A DNA stretch of 64,000 nt from Atopsyche davidsoni (GCA_022113835.1 JAILWY010000003.1:12547501-12611500), one strand, 5' to 3'; numbered from the stretch's first letter, positions 1-11,107 are shown. Program-made: numbers and translations. Notes: generated by a model not told the origin, from the sequence alone.

Positions 1-318
1 GCTACGTTAGAAAAAAAAATGAAATCTTCAACGAGAGAACTACAAACTTTAATAAATTTTACACCACCTATAAATTAAATATAAGTCCGTCTTGTATATT
101 TTGATGTCTAAATGATAGGTATTCTAACTACGTGATCTATAACTTAAAATATTTGAATCAAATACGTGAATTTAAATTGTTGCTGGAAGTAATTATGTCA
201 AAAATAATGTAGTGGCGTACATTTTTGTTTAATGTGATTGGTCTCGTCATATGATGCTTAGTCAATTAGTTCAAGAAATTCAAAAGCAGGCAATTTAAAA
301 GGTTAGAAAAAAACTACT
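1..318. other. AT-rich non-coding stretch
   Basis: No open frame, RNA gene or recognisable repeat is seen before the first family A element. Confidence 0.5.
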
Positions 319-399
319 AAAAAAGAATTATAATGATATAAGTACCTTTGTATTTTGTCTTCACTTTGAGTAAAATAACTTTTTTGCATTACTAGTTTC

Positions 400-591
400 T
401 TACTAATATGATTAGGCACATTAGTTCATATATAGAAGATGATTTAAAGAAACTCTCACACAAATCACGATGATATTTTTCTGAGAGTTTCTTTAAATCA
501 TCTTCTATGTATGAACTAATGTGCCTAATCATATTAGTAATAATATAATAAACCCGTAATGGGTAATAAATACGCATCTGATTGACCAATC
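400..591 (+). mobile_element. Family D foldback element (copy D1) nested in A1
   Basis: Two 59-bp arms (400-458 and 482-540) are near-perfect reverse complements around a 23-nt loop. A 3' tail with AATAAACCCGTAATGGG follows. The tRNA-like part seen in longer family members is absent. The host repeat resumes after a short repeat AGTTTC (394-399 and 592-597), a weak target-site duplication. Insertion after A1 is shown by the interrupted A1 sequence. Confidence 0.7.
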
Positions 592-643
592 AGTTTCGAC
601 AAAATAGACTAATAAACTAAATAGATGCATAACTAAACTGATA

Positions 644-677
644 TGCATCTGATGATGACATCGAAACTAGTAATGCA
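644..677 (+). ncRNA. Decayed hammerhead-ribozyme-like core in A1
   Basis: Stem I strands UGCAU and AUGCA flank CUGAUGA, a remnant UGACAUC, GAAA and CUAGUA. The core boxes match the hammerhead consensus, but stem II is reduced to too few bases to fold, so activity is unlikely. Confidence 0.45.
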
Positions 678-829
678 AAAAAATTTATAAACTCAAAGTG
701 AAGACAAAATACAAAGGTACATTTATCATTATAATAATGGATCTTCACCAATCAAATGCCTTGTCTCTCAACACGAAAAAAGAATTAGATTCGTCGGCAG
801 TAAAAATCCATTAAAACCGGACATCGCTT

Positions 830-1160
830 CTCAAAGTAAAAGTCACACTAGAGGGCTCCGACTCCAGCCCTGGAGCTTCCGTGGCTCCTGCACCGCAGAT
901 TGAGAGCCATTGTTTCAGCAGATAAAGTAGACCAGGGACGTTTATATGACTGTGCACTTTGCAAACTGAAAAAGTTGTTTGTTCCCCGGCCGCCAGAGCG
1001 CCGAAGAAGAATGTCCGGCGGAAATCCGACCGCTCCCAGGACCGGCGACTCGCCGAATTGAATACAGAACACAAGATGTTCCTGAAAAAGGCTTTACGTA
1101 CCGGATTATATGGATATGTCGTGTACAGTCAGCTTTATTGCGGTATCGGAGGAATGATAT
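830..1160. other. GC-richer island
   Basis: The base composition is clearly higher in GC than the flanks. Short frames are open on both strands, but none has a recognisable domain. It could be a conserved non-coding element or an old exon; neither can be shown from sequence alone. Confidence 0.35.
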
Positions 1161-1859
1161 AAGGGTTATAAATTAACAACCCTCGTAATATACTAAGAGC
1201 TTTCTTTGTTTTTATTTGGGGGATGGAATTGAAGTTTTAACGAAAAATCGATAAAAATCCTAGAGCTTTAGAACCTACATGTCATCAAATATATATATTT
1301 CATAAAGACGTAAATTTTATTTCAAAACTGACTTAACTTCAAATTAATTTACTCTTAATCACCAGGCTCACCCTCACCAGGGTGGTACAGTCTCCACTTA
1401 GGGTGCGGGGAGCGACTGACTTCCTGCCATGAGGCCTGGTATATTGAGGGCCGCGTTGGCAATTAAATGCTCCGTCATGGGCGCTCTGATTGGCTGTGAC
1501 TGATAAGCCTAATAATGCTGATGGTGATGATGATTGGACGATAATGAGGTATTGAGGATTGGCTGGTGGTTATATGTAAATTAGCTAATTGATCAAAAAG
1601 TAGTCTCACGACTGCATATTTAATTTAATATATTTTTATTAGGTTGTTGATTGTTCTCTGTTTAATTGCTAGCCTGCTAGATTTTTCTCTATCAATCTGT
1701 ATACTTATAGGTAAATGCCGTAGATATCTAAAGCCGAACAGAGTTCTTATTGTCTTAAAATATTGGTTGCCAAACTGATTCTTTGTTAGCGGAAAAAAAA
1801 ATCTTCCTAAAAATTTTTCAGTTAAATGAAAGCCTATTTTTGTTTATACAACCGTTTTC
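1161..1859. other. Non-coding stretch with a modest GC patch
   Basis: A patch near 1370-1500 is richer in GC. Nothing is recognised as a gene or repeat. Confidence 0.4.
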
Positions 1860-1860
1860 A

Positions 1861-2210
1861 TTCTTCATCATGTGCCTTTCCTCAGAGGATGTAGGCGACA
1901 ATTTCAATGAGCATATACTCATGCTGAGCCATTGTTCATGGTTTAATAAGGGGATAACAGTGTAGTGGGTCCCCGGGTCCTTATAACAACATTATTATAA
2001 AATCCTTTCCTTACAAAGCTCTGGCGTTTAGATCTGATACTCCTTCTGCAGCAAGCTACAGAAACAATACCAGGAGCTCCTACACCTTGACAAGGTACTT
2101 TCAGTGCACATTCCTCCAGAATCAATCCAAGTCGACTACTCCATTACCGATCCTTTATACATGCTCAAGGTACATAAAGGCAGCCATGCACAAGCAACAT
2201 AATAGGGAGA
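1861..2210 (-). repeat. Family E dispersed repeat (copy E1)
   Basis: Read on the minus strand this matches the sequences at 3205-3545, 3797-4003 and 42725-43055. Shared blocks include CCCGGGGACCCACTAC and GAGTATATGCTCA. About 70 bases present in other copies (around AATGCTATTGGGGCAGCAG) are missing here. No target-site duplication or terminal repeat was found, so the class of element is unknown. Confidence 0.6.
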
Positions 2211-2345
2211 TCGAGGACGTATAACCATAACAATGTAATATTAAGCGTACTTGATTAACAGATATTATAACCATTGATCATTAAATTTAAAGATGCCAAT
2301 GTATTTACAAAAAATAATATATTTTTATATATTATAATGACCAAA

Positions 2346-2392
2346 GTCGACCAGTTTCGACCAAACAGACTTGGTCATCATCAGATGATTTC
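2346..2392 (-). ncRNA. Hammerhead-like motif with lost stem I (A2, minus strand)
   Basis: CUGAUGA, GAAA and a GUC site are intact and stem II pairs GACCAA with UUGGUC, but the flanks no longer form stem I. An extra U sits between the CUGAUGA box and stem II, as in every family A copy. Confidence 0.5.
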
Positions 2393-2412
2393 ATAGATAT
2401 TGAGTTGAGTTA

Positions 2413-2458
2413 TGCATCTGATGCTGACCTAGTCTATTTGGTCAAAACTAGTCATGCA
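2413..2458 (+). ncRNA. Hammerhead-like motif with two core substitutions (A2, plus strand)
   Basis: Stem I (UGCAU/AUGCA), stem II GACC/GGUC and the GUC site remain. The boxes read CUGAUGC and AAAA, so the residues equivalent to A9 and G12 are changed and the copy should be inactive. Confidence 0.5.
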
Positions 2459-2589
2459 AAAAATATAGTAAACTCTAAGTGAAGAAAGAATACAATGTTA
2501 TCATTATAATAATGGATCTTCACCAATCAAATGCCTTGTCCCTCAACAAGAATATATTTTTAAATTAAAAAAGAAACAAAATCAAGGGT

Positions 2590-2820
2590 AGAGTAGTAGA
2601 GGTAATATTTTCAGCTTCATCGCTGCTGCCAGGGGGGTGGGGTGTTTGGGGGGTTGGTAGGCTGCGGCTGACAGGGGTGCGGAGGCAGTGTCGTGCGGTG
2701 GGCCGCAGCTCCGTGACGGGGCCTGCAGTGGACAGCCCAGGTGTGCCGTGATACCTGGTTGCTTTGTTGATCGGCACAGCGGTTGTATTCAGTGTGTGAC
2801 ACGGCCAATTTGTGATCATG
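2590..2820. other. GC-rich, G-run-rich island
   Basis: It contains runs of six, four and six G on the plus strand near 2632-2657. Short open frames exist on both strands without recognisable domains. Function unknown. Confidence 0.35.
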
Positions 2821-2939
2821 TGTATTTACAATATGGCATGTTTGATATTCGTTATATTTATATTATTATATATTTTATAGAGTGGAGTCCGCGCAGTTCA
2901 AAACCAAGGCAGCCAGTTTTTTTTATTGAATACAAATCT

Positions 2940-3182
2940 AAGAAATTCAATATTTTTGACAGAGAGTACTTGGTGGAATTTCATTTAAATATTTTTGAAT
3001 AAAATACTTGAGTGATTTTCCACATTTTCATTTTTATTAGTGACCGGTTTCGCCAACCTTTCACGTTGGCATTATCAAACAGAGTCTGACTCCGAGATAA
3101 TGCCAACATGAAAGGTTGGCGAAACCGGTCATTAATAAAACGAAAATGTGAAAAATCACTCAAGTATTTTATTCAAAAATAT
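2940..3182 (+). mobile_element. Family B palindromic retroposon (copy B1)
   Basis: Arms 2983-3076 and 3096-3189 are near-perfect reverse complements, the right arm running a few bases into the flanking duplication. Each arm contains ACCGGTTTCGCCAACC or its complement. A unique 5' segment (GACAGAGAGTACTTGGTGGA) precedes the left arm, and the constant 3' end is TTATTCAAAAATAT. An exact 14-bp duplication, TTGAATACAAATCT, flanks it at 2926-2939 and 3183-3196. Each arm contains a degenerate hammerhead-like motif with UUGAUAA or GAUAA in place of CUGAUGA. Non-coding. Confidence 0.8.
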
Positions 3183-3204
3183 TTGAATACAAATCTTACA
3201 ATTA

Positions 3205-3545
3205 TATTTAAAAACACTTCTTTTCTCTCCCGATTCTGTTGCTTGTGGAGGGATGTACTCTGGAAGTATCTGGGGGTCTTGCTATTGTTTCTGTGGCTTG
3301 CTGTAGAAGGAGTATCAGATATTAACGCCAGAACTTTGTTATAATGTAATAATGATATAATAATGCTATTGGGGAGCAGCAATACGCAGACTTTTCCTTC
3401 GAATAAAAAACTGCGGCTTAGAAGAACCCGGGGACCCACTACTTTATTTTTTCACTTAGAAAACCATGAACACTGGCGCAGCATGAGTATATACTCAGTG
3501 AAATTAAGGAGAATATATATTTTTAGTATATATATATTTTTGCAG
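3205..3545 (+). repeat. Family E dispersed repeat (copy E2)
   Basis: Contains the family blocks TTCTGTTGCTTGTG, AATGCTATTGGGG, CCCGGGGACCCACTAC and GAGTATATACTCA, followed by an AT-rich end (GGAGAATATATATTTTTAG). It shares its right half and flank with copy E3. Confidence 0.6.
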
Positions 3546-3568
3546 TGATTTTAATTTAATTCTTCGTC
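3355..3568 (+). repeat. Left copy of an approximately 0.2-kb direct repeat
   Basis: Matches 3797-4027 through the E core, the AT-rich tail and the flank GTGATTTTAATTTAATTCTT. A family B segment lies between the two copies. This indicates a local duplication of E plus its flank. Confidence 0.6.
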
Positions 3569-3784
3569 CACTTGTCAGGTACATTAAAATCACATTAGCC
3601 CTTACCACCTGATAATCACTCTCTCTCTTTCCAACAACCTCTCCCTCTAACAATTATTTACCTAATTGCTTATTATTATATAAAATCTCACAGTGTTTGA
3701 TAGTGCCATCGTGAAAGGTTGGCGAAACCGGTCACAAATAAAAACGAACATGTGGAAAATCACTCAAGTATTTTATTCAAAAAT
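3569..3784 (+). mobile_element. Family B element, right arm with internal segment (copy B2)
   Basis: The segment runs from CTTGTCAGGTACATTAAAAT through ACCACCTGATAATC and TCTCACAGTGTTTGATAG to the constant end ACTCAAGTATTTTATTC. The internal part also occurs at 26220-26310 and, in the opposite sense, at 60760-60860. The hammerhead-like motif reads UUGAUAG-U-GCC and ends GAAACCGGUC. No duplication was identified. Confidence 0.6.
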
Positions 3785-3796
3785 GTTAATAATTAT

Positions 3797-4027
3797 ATAA
3801 TAATGCTATTGGGCAGTAGCAATACGTAGACTTTTTCTTCGAATATAAAACTGTGGTGTAGAAAAACCCGGGGACCCACTACTTTATTTTTTCCCTTAGA
3901 AAACCATGACCACTGGCACAGCATGAGTATATGCTCAGTAAAATGGTCGCCAACCTCCTTTAAGGAGAATATATATATTTTTAGTATATATATATTTTTT
4001 TTGAAGTGATTTTAATTTAATTCTTCG
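3797..4027 (+). repeat. Right copy of the direct repeat, with family E copy E3
   Basis: Carries the E blocks (AATGCTATTGGGCAG, CCCGGGGACCCACTAC, GAGTATATGCTCA) and the same AT-rich tail and flank as 3355-3568. Confidence 0.6.
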
Positions 4028-6580
4028 TTGTATAACGCTTCTGAAGACATTTAAATATTCATTCTCCATTGCGGGGGAAGCTGGTCTGGACACAATCCGA
4101 CCTGCACTTTATAAAAGTATAAATTTAATTTCCTCAAGCTGCAGGTACAAAGAGGCTGCGACGCTGCACCAAGGCGTCGCGAGAGTTTCAGGAAAATCTT
4201 GCAAAGGAAACTTCTGAAGCATTATGTTAAATATGTAAGAAGACCGATCTCGGCATTCAGCAAATTGAACTTTTTTAATGTAAAATTATTTAATTAAAAT
4301 CAATCGAACTCAACCTTTTTTCTTTACATTGCACAATCAATATTTTAAAACCTCTCGTTTTGATGTAATACTGTTGCATTCAATGAGATTGATTTTTATA
4401 AAATATATACGACATGACGTAAAACACTTTATTTATTATCATGTACTCTTTTTACACGATAAACAGGTACTTGTCATCTTGTTAAAGTATTTTTTTGTTT
4501 GATTTAATTATTAAAAACTCTTACTTTTAATTTGGATCATTATAATTTTCTGAGGTTCTCTCGTTTATCTTGCCTTGATAAGAGGGTGCAGGGTTATAAA
4601 TAAAGTCATTGTGACGACAGTACGCGCCGTTCCATTAAAATTTAACTCCAAGTATTACAGTAAAGTGTAATAAAATTCTCCCGCAGTAAAGTACCTGATC
4701 ACACAAAAGTCCAAGTGACCTCAATGACCGCTCCATGTCGAATTCCTGGCGGTCCCAAGCGATCGCCATCAATCGTGCCTTCATTCGAGGGGTGATTCTT
4801 TAGGGTGTCTTTAGAAGAGCCCCTCAGTGGAATCCTGTGGCATGCACCATGAGAAGAAATTTCACCTGCATTATTTTTTTTTCTTTTGATTACCTTAGAT
4901 TTATAAAAATTCTTAGGATATTCTTGGAATCAACATCATATGCAACAATTGACTGTGAGAAATATTAAAATCTGTAATGTGTTGTTTTAAGCACTTTGAT
5001 ATCAAGATTTTAAGTTTTCCATAATTTAAATTTTTGTAAAGTTTTAAGAAGAATTATTCATTATTTTTATTTCTCTTGCCTTTTATCGATTTGTTTTAAA
5101 GTAATCTAATCAAACACGAAATAACGAAATAATCTCATTATTTTTTTTCAGTAGTCTTCGTAACAATGCAAAAAATAAAATCGTCATAAAAATTTTTATT
5201 TTTGTGCAAGAAACTTTAATATAAAAAATTATTCAATGTGATGGATATCAGTAGACTTTTCTATATTATAAACACGCTTTAATAATACACACATCTATAT
5301 AATATCTCACGTTTAAAACATTTATTTCTTCTGTTAATAATTTTATTATACATTTGAAAACATATCGTAGCTTTCTTTGTATTACAAGAGAAGATACATT
5401 TAACTTTTGAAGCTTACAAGCTGAAGTAATTTCACAAGTTTATTACTGTTTTAAATCATCCCTCGTAATAAGGGGAGTAGAGATACCTCGGAAAGCATTG
5501 AGACATAAGGCGAGGCGGTCCGAATGGCTTGGGAGAAGAATCGAACAAGATTTAAAAGAACAGATTAAGTTTGAAATTGGTAGGGGCCCCTGGAATCTGT
5601 CTGATTGGATTTTACCGTAAAATAGAGATGGGGTGAACTCACCCCCTAACCCTTACTCTAGGAGTAGAGGCTGTGGTTACATCCTGCCCGTGCACAGGAA
5701 ATAAGTTTAGGGAAATGTTTGATTGGTTGGAACTGAGTATTGTTCATATGTAATTGAATAAATGCAATCTTCACTCAAACATCTTCTCAGTTGCAAGTAT
5801 TTAAAACAAATAATAACCCATTTTTAAATGCATTGCATATATATATATTCCCATCTTTTTTAAAAATTATTTTTATACTTGATTTAAATGACTTCAATTA
5901 TTGTTTAATACTTTTGTTGAAAATGAAAAAAAAATATTACTGATAAACGTCTCATTATTTTTTCAATACGGTAGTAATGTTTATTCATCAAATAAATGGA
6001 AGAATATTTATGATGCACGTGTTAATGGAGAGTATAAAATTTTCACGAGAATATTATTAAACAGCACGTGTGTTAGCTCCCTTTCGATCCTGTCAATATT
6101 TAAATTTTAACACAAAGTAAACCGCAGAGAAGAAAATTTTGAATAAATAGTACTTGAATACATGAAACATTATAAGCATCAGAAAGTTAAAATTTACATG
6201 TAGAACGTTCAATTGGAAATTCTATGAAAACTCTGAAACGAAAATGTGGAATTTATAAGTTCGATTATTTGAAGTACTACGCGAACAAAGAACCGCTTGT
6301 CTATTTCGTGTTTAATGAAGACCGTACAACAGACATTTGAATTTAATAAAATGAACCGTATTAAATATTTAAATTATTATAATTAACAAATCAATGGTGA
6401 GTTTGAAGAGCGTCAGCATTGTTAAATATATTAAAAAGTTATTAAGATTAATTCAAAATATAGATTTAATATAATCATAAACATACACAATTAATATTTA
6501 GTATGAATAATTTTTTTTTAATGAAATGTTGGGATAGGTACACTTGCTCTTACGTAGAACGATCGTTTATTATTTTCTGT
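4028..6580. other. AT-rich non-coding region with GC patches
   Basis: GC-richer patches lie near 4120-4200, 4690-4850 and 5455-5720. Frames are short. I recognise no gene, RNA or repeat family. Confidence 0.45.
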
Positions 6581-6582
6581 CA

Positions 6583-6599
6583 TGTGTGTGTGTGTGTGT
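6583..6599 (+). repeat. (TG)n microsatellite
   Basis: About eight TG units. Confidence 0.8.
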
Positions 6600-6794
6600 A
6601 ATTTATTTCAAAAGAAGTTTTTTTCATTTTAATTAAGTAGGTTATTTGACTAAAAGATAATAATGAATAAAATAAACTTCTTAAGCCTTAAAAAATAAAA
6701 TAAAAAAGCACTACAGAAATCACGGAAACAGGGTGTCAAAAAATGTGAAAAAGGCAACATTAAAAAAAATGCTGACCTCATATACAGAGTGTGG

Positions 6795-6892
6795 CAGACG
6801 CGGCGGGCCTCATCTACATAATACAATTTTTCTAAAAAAAGTTCATTGTGATGCAGGGAGTTCGCCTTCTATATACTTACTGTGAAAATCCG
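6795..6892 (+). repeat. Family G diverged repeat (copy 1)
   Basis: Aligns by eye with 22377-22472. Shared positions include AGACG, the CATAA and AATTT blocks, a run of A, TCATT and GATGCA. Most positions match across about 95 bases. The nature of the element is unknown; an old dispersed repeat or a duplicated conserved element would both fit. Confidence 0.45.
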
Positions 6893-8215
6893 TGAAGCTT
6901 ATGTACCGAATAGGTACAGGCTATGTACCACACATTACATAATGTGCCAGCGTGCTAAGCTGTAGGGTAGTTTTTATAAATGTATTTTTTTTACTTTTAG
7001 ATAACCGGAAAAATATTTATGCAGTCGCCGTGTGTGGTGTTATCGGATTTTGATAAAATTGTAATTCGGAGTGAGCTCGGAACGTGCCTTTTGTAATTTT
7101 CAGATTCTAGGCACAACAGAAATGATTATGTCCAAAAATAACACAATTATATTTTAATAAGACCAAAAAAACGCTGATAAATTATTTCATTTTAAAAACA
7201 GTAGATTAATCTCTTCATGATTCTTCTATAAATTAAAATTAAAAATTCTTTTTAGGTATGAAATATTTGCTTGTTCAACTATAGAAAAAATCATATAATA
7301 TGTGAAATATACAAATACTATTTGTGTTTTATGCTATTTTTAAGTTTTATATTATTTCATATGTCCAAAATACATTGTTTTCAATTTATCAAATATAAAT
7401 CTATAGATTTCATATTTTCGAGAATTTTTATTAAATCAATTTATAAGAATTAGTTGTGCGATCCTGTGCAATTAACTTAATATTCTGAAAAATAATAGAT
7501 GCACATATAATAATCTTTTTATAGCTGTAAAAAATAAAAAAAATATTCAATGAAAATCTGAATAATTTAATTAAAAAAAAAAAAAAATTTAAAATACACT
7601 TGCAATACGACGGTTAAAACAATGCGCATTATATTTAAAAATAATAAATATAATTATGGAATTTGAGTATCTTTACTTACCTCCAGTTTAATAGAAGATT
7701 TAAGGTGTTTTCAAGAATTTTATTTATTTTCAATAAAAATTATATTAAATATTAGAAATTAGTTCTTCTATTGTTTTTTTTGGAAATAGTCATAATATAA
7801 CATTAAAATTTCAAATAAAAAATAAACATAATGAGATAAATAAACATTTTAGTTTTCATTTATTCATTATTTTCGGGCTCTGATTTATTTAAAAAATAAC
7901 AAATATCAAAACAATATGATAGAGCAAAAAATATAGTTTTAGCATTAAAATTAAGAAAGCATTTAGTAAATACACTAATATTAATAAATTCATCGAAAAT
8001 TCATGACGTTCTTCGTACCTGGAAGGATCACGTTTTATATAGGACGGAGATGTCACAAATATGGCGTTGCGCATAAAACGATTCCCAAATCGATTGGCAG
8101 GGACTTTTCAGGATTGTCACTTGTGAAACGGAAGCATTACGTAAGACTTACCCGTTCAAAATGTGATATTATACAAAATGGCGTCGTTTTAAAGGATTGT
8201 TAATATTTAAATTAC
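6893..8215. other. AT-rich non-coding stretch
   Basis: Includes a poly(A) run near 7575. Nothing recognisable as a gene. Confidence 0.45.
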
Positions 8216-8279
8216 ATCTTTAGTTTAGATCGAATAAACTTTGGACTACAAATTTAATAATTTGTTTTATCCCAGACAA

Positions 8280-8460
8280 GGGTTCTAATGGTTATTATCG
8301 ACTAAATGTACTGGGTATCATTTGTTGAAAATGTATTTGATATCATGTTTTATATGTGTAAACCTTGCTTTGGATATAATGTGTTGGGAATGAGTCAAAT
8401 GTGCGATATGTTGGGTATGATATGTATTATGTGTTGAGTGTAATGCGTTAAGTATCATCA
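8280..8460 (+). repeat. Degenerate tandem-like TG/AT-rich repeat
   Basis: Motifs such as TGTGTTGGGAATG, TATGTTGGGTATGATATG and TGTGTTGAGTGTAATG recur at short, irregular intervals, like a decayed minisatellite. Confidence 0.35.
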
Positions 8461-8814
8461 GTAGGAGGAAAAATAGTTTTCTTGTATTGGCTACGATGTG
8501 ACAAGAAGATGATATATTGAAAATTATTCTAATTTTTATGACATTACAGCAGCTCCAAGCAAAACCCCATATATTCTTAGTTCTTGTAATCGAGCTATGT
8601 GTCTCATCTGAAGCCTCCCAAGAAGTTTGCTAAGATGGAGCAACCAAATCATGAATGTGATATACATTGTTTTTACTGCATCTGTGAGATCAGTAGAAAA
8701 CTAAAAAAATATATATTTATATATTAAATAGACTTTTTCATTTGCAAGATATACAAGTTTTGAATAATGATTTATAAAAAGATAACATACTATTGGTAAG
8801 TAAATATATATATA

Positions 8815-8960
8815 TATTTTTTCTTGTTGAGGGACATGGCATTTGATTGGTGAAGATCCATTTTTTATAATGATAAAGGTAACTTTGTATTCTTTCTTCA
8901 CTTTGAGTTTATTATATTTTTTGCATGACATGACCAACAGACTTGGTTTTGTATGTATGT
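8815..8960 (-). mobile_element. Family A fragment (copy A3)
   Basis: On the minus strand it ends with the A-family 3' sequence (ATTTGATTGG complement, then CTTGTTGAGGGACATGG on the plus strand). The hammerhead region is broken (GCATGACATGACCAAC). No duplication found. Confidence 0.6.
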
Positions 8961-9159
8961 CAAAACATGTATATTCCATTACTAAAATATAATTGTATTC
9001 TGATTTTTTCCTTGAAATAATCAATATTCACATTTGAGGCATATTGAAATATATAAAATATATTAAAAATAAAAAATGGTGATGGCACGTTATTAAGAAA
9101 GTATACATTTAATAAGAGGCGCAAAAACGTACATGCTTCAAAATTCTGTTCCGTTATTT

Positions 9160-9340
9160 TATTATAGTAAAACGTGATGAGTCCCGTGCAGCCGTGGTTG
9201 GGTAAACGGCGACACAAGTCAACCGCCAAGTACAGGGCGAGGAGTGTGACTGGAATATAATACGTGGAAGGTACAGGGATGAACCGTGTAGGGGTAGTTC
9301 TGAAATACTTATTACCTGAGAGATGTTTCAGCGGAAACTA
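9160..9340. other. Small GC-richer island
   Basis: GC-richer than its flanks, with no frame or motif that I can assign. Confidence 0.3.
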
Positions 9341-9518
9341 ATGGGAAGGGCAATATCTTCAAGAAAGAGTTCACGAACTGTCAAAGCTTCGTTTTTTTGT
9401 AAAAAAAATATTTTGAATATATAAAATATTTTTTAAATTATTATTTAACACATAATTAGACGTACGTGGGTGTATAAAAATTGTGCTTAAAGAAACTCAT
9501 GACGAATTTAGTTTTTAA

Positions 9519-9648
9519 GAAATTCAATATTTTGACAGAGAGTACTTGGTGGAATTCCATTTTAATATTTTTGAGTAAAATACTTGAGTGATTTTCCATA
9601 TGTTCGTTTTTATTTGTGACCGGTTTGGCCAACCAAAAATAAAAATCA
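9519..9648 (+). mobile_element. Family B element lacking the right arm (copy B3)
   Basis: Begins with the unique 5' segment and left arm, stops just after GGTTTGGCCAACC, then ends in an A-rich tail. A 9-bp duplication, AGTTTTTAA, lies at 9510-9518 and 9649-9657. Confidence 0.65.
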
Positions 9649-9657
9649 AGTTTTTAA

Positions 9658-10021
9658 CGAATTAAATTGAATTAAAAATTAATGTCACTATGTATTGGTT
9701 AATATTTCATTTTTGTCTAGTTAATGTAATGGTTTAATATATGAGTTTTGAAAAGGCTTTGATAACTCAATAACAGCAAATAACAATGGAAACCAAAGAA
9801 AATAAATAGTATTTTATGTTTAAACATAAAAAATTCTATGGTGTAAACGTAAAAGTATTAACGCTCGTGTATAAAAAATCTGTGAGTACTGGAAAAGTGA
9901 GTATAAAATATTTTTCTTAAACATCATTCTATAATATATTATTATCTCATTGTAAATAGAGCATTTAAAAAATAAACGTGTAAGGTTCAAGTAACAAAAT
10001 TTGCAGTTAAATAATAAATAT
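9658..10021. other. AT-rich non-coding stretch
   Basis: Nothing recognised. Confidence 0.45.
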
Positions 10022-11035
10022 ATAAGGTAAGGACACTAGTCGTTGACAATGTACTAGTAGTTGACCGTTTTGTATGAAATTTTAAATAATAAGCGTTGTG
10101 TTTATTGTATCTAATAAAAAAATAACTTGTAAGTAGCTACTGTCATCTATTATCAACTACCAAAAGTTCAGAACTAAAGCGCATTGTGTGTAGCAATGGC
10201 CGACAGTTGTTGTTGACAGGTTCAGCCGTGTGGCACGTTTCTTGATTTTATTATCTGATTTAACTAGAGAACGAGTGTTTTTGTGGAGCTATAGAAGTCA
10301 TAAAAATATTTTTTTTAGGTAAGATTTACATTTAAACTATTTCTAAAAGTATTTTTTTTTGCGTTCAAAAGTTTCTAACAATATAATCTAACATTTTGTG
10401 TGATTGTTTGGGGTGGTCATCTACTGAATGGTTTTTTTCAGAAAGTATCAGAAATTGACCGCGGTGGTCAACTACCGTCCCAAATGGTTTAACATTGTTA
10501 TTGTGTAATACATGTAGAAGGAAAGAAGAAGAAAGAGGATCTTGAGCAATTGAAGATAGAAAGAGCCACTGAAAGACAACGGAAGAAGAAAGAGAATGAA
10601 AGACTCTGTTCCTGAGTTAGATTTCATGTGGAATTAAGTTTCCAAAAGAAGCCCTTGGAGTTCTGGCGTTCGCCACTGAATACCTATTATATTTTTCTAT
10701 TTGAAAATTAAAATTTTGAGTTTTGACATATCTGTGGTCTTATTTACCATAAAAGTAGCTTTTATTCCTATGGTCAACTACTGATAGGTCAACTACTAAT
10801 TTTTGTCAGATTTTGATTGGTCAACTACTAAAGCAAAAACTTAATATTATTTAAAAAAAATTTAAAGTGTTGACGTTTGTTAAATTGAAAGACTTATAAG
10901 CAAAACTTAATCTGAAGGGTATAACGATTTCCTTTAAGTACCCACTAATAATCTAAAATTTAAATGTATGTGGTCAATAAAAAAAACATTTTAGCGGCGA
11001 CCTTAAGTGGTCCATGACTGGTACCCTTACCCTTA
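10022..11035. mobile_element. Unassigned DNA transposon (element F) with subterminal repeats
   Basis: The ends are imperfect inverted repeats of about 27 bp (left AAGGTAAGGACACTAGTC; right, reversed, AGGGTAAGGGTACCAGTC). Inside lie many copies of GGTCAACTACTA or close variants: reverse sense at 10037 and 10055, forward at 10151, 10415, 10466, 10772, 10787 and 10819. Such inverted clusters resemble transposase-binding arrays of CACTA/CMC-type elements, and CACTA occurs inside the left end, but the superfamily is not proven. Flanks are A/T dinucleotide runs, so the duplication cannot be read. A short lysine/glutamate-rich frame in the middle may be the last trace of its protein. Confidence 0.55.
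10493..10615 (+). pseudogene. Charged coiled-coil-like coding remnant in element F
   Basis: About 40 codons run open to a TGA, with a highly charged stretch (KKKKEDLEQLKIERATERQR) followed by KKKENERLCS. There is no start and no catalytic motif. The composition suggests the basic tail of a transposon protein, but this is inference, and AT-rich low-complexity sequence could also give it. Confidence 0.3.
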
Positions 11036-11036
11036 T

Positions 11037-11063
11037 TTATATATATATATATATATATATATT
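11037..11063. repeat. (TA)n microsatellite
   Basis: About 13 TA units directly beyond the right end of element F. Confidence 0.8.
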
Positions 11064-11107
11064 CAATGTCCCCTTAAATACAGGGTTGTCAATAACGATT
11101 CCGAAAT

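Larger units (their letters stand above)
331..775 (+). mobile_element. Family A inverted-repeat retroposon (copy A1), interrupted by a D element
   Basis: The unit opens with a segment containing GTCTTCACTTTGAG and returns as its reverse complement, followed by the constant 3' end CCTTGTCNCTCAACA. It is flanked by a 12-bp direct repeat, AAAAAAGAATTA, at 319-330 and 776-787, so its limits are well defined. A family D element (400-591) sits inside the left arm. A hammerhead-like core (644-677) keeps CUGAUGA, GAAA, CUAGUA and a 5-bp stem I (UGCAU/AUGCA), but most of stem II is lost. No protein is encoded, so any mobilisation would have needed enzymes from elsewhere. Target-primed reverse transcription is inferred from the duplication and the constant 3' end. 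Confidence 0.75.
2328..2550 (+). mobile_element. Family A retroposon (copy A2)
   Basis: The 3' half carries the family landmarks (CTAAGTGAAG, ATGGATCTTCACCAATC, CTTGTCCCTCAACAAG). An exact 12-bp duplication, AATATATTTTTA, flanks it at 2316-2327 and 2551-2562. Two hammerhead-like cores lie head to head: 2346-2384 on the minus strand and 2413-2458 on the plus strand. Both are damaged. Confidence 0.75.

Noticed and set aside
1783..1965. Family E frame (CLSSEDVGDNFNEHILM) as a protein
   Set aside because: Partly shared with 42883-43074, but other copies have stops in this frame, so conservation looks nucleotide-level.
2940..3182. Palindromes as assembly artefacts
   Set aside because: Several independent copies have different, exact flanking duplications and small differences between arms, so they look real.
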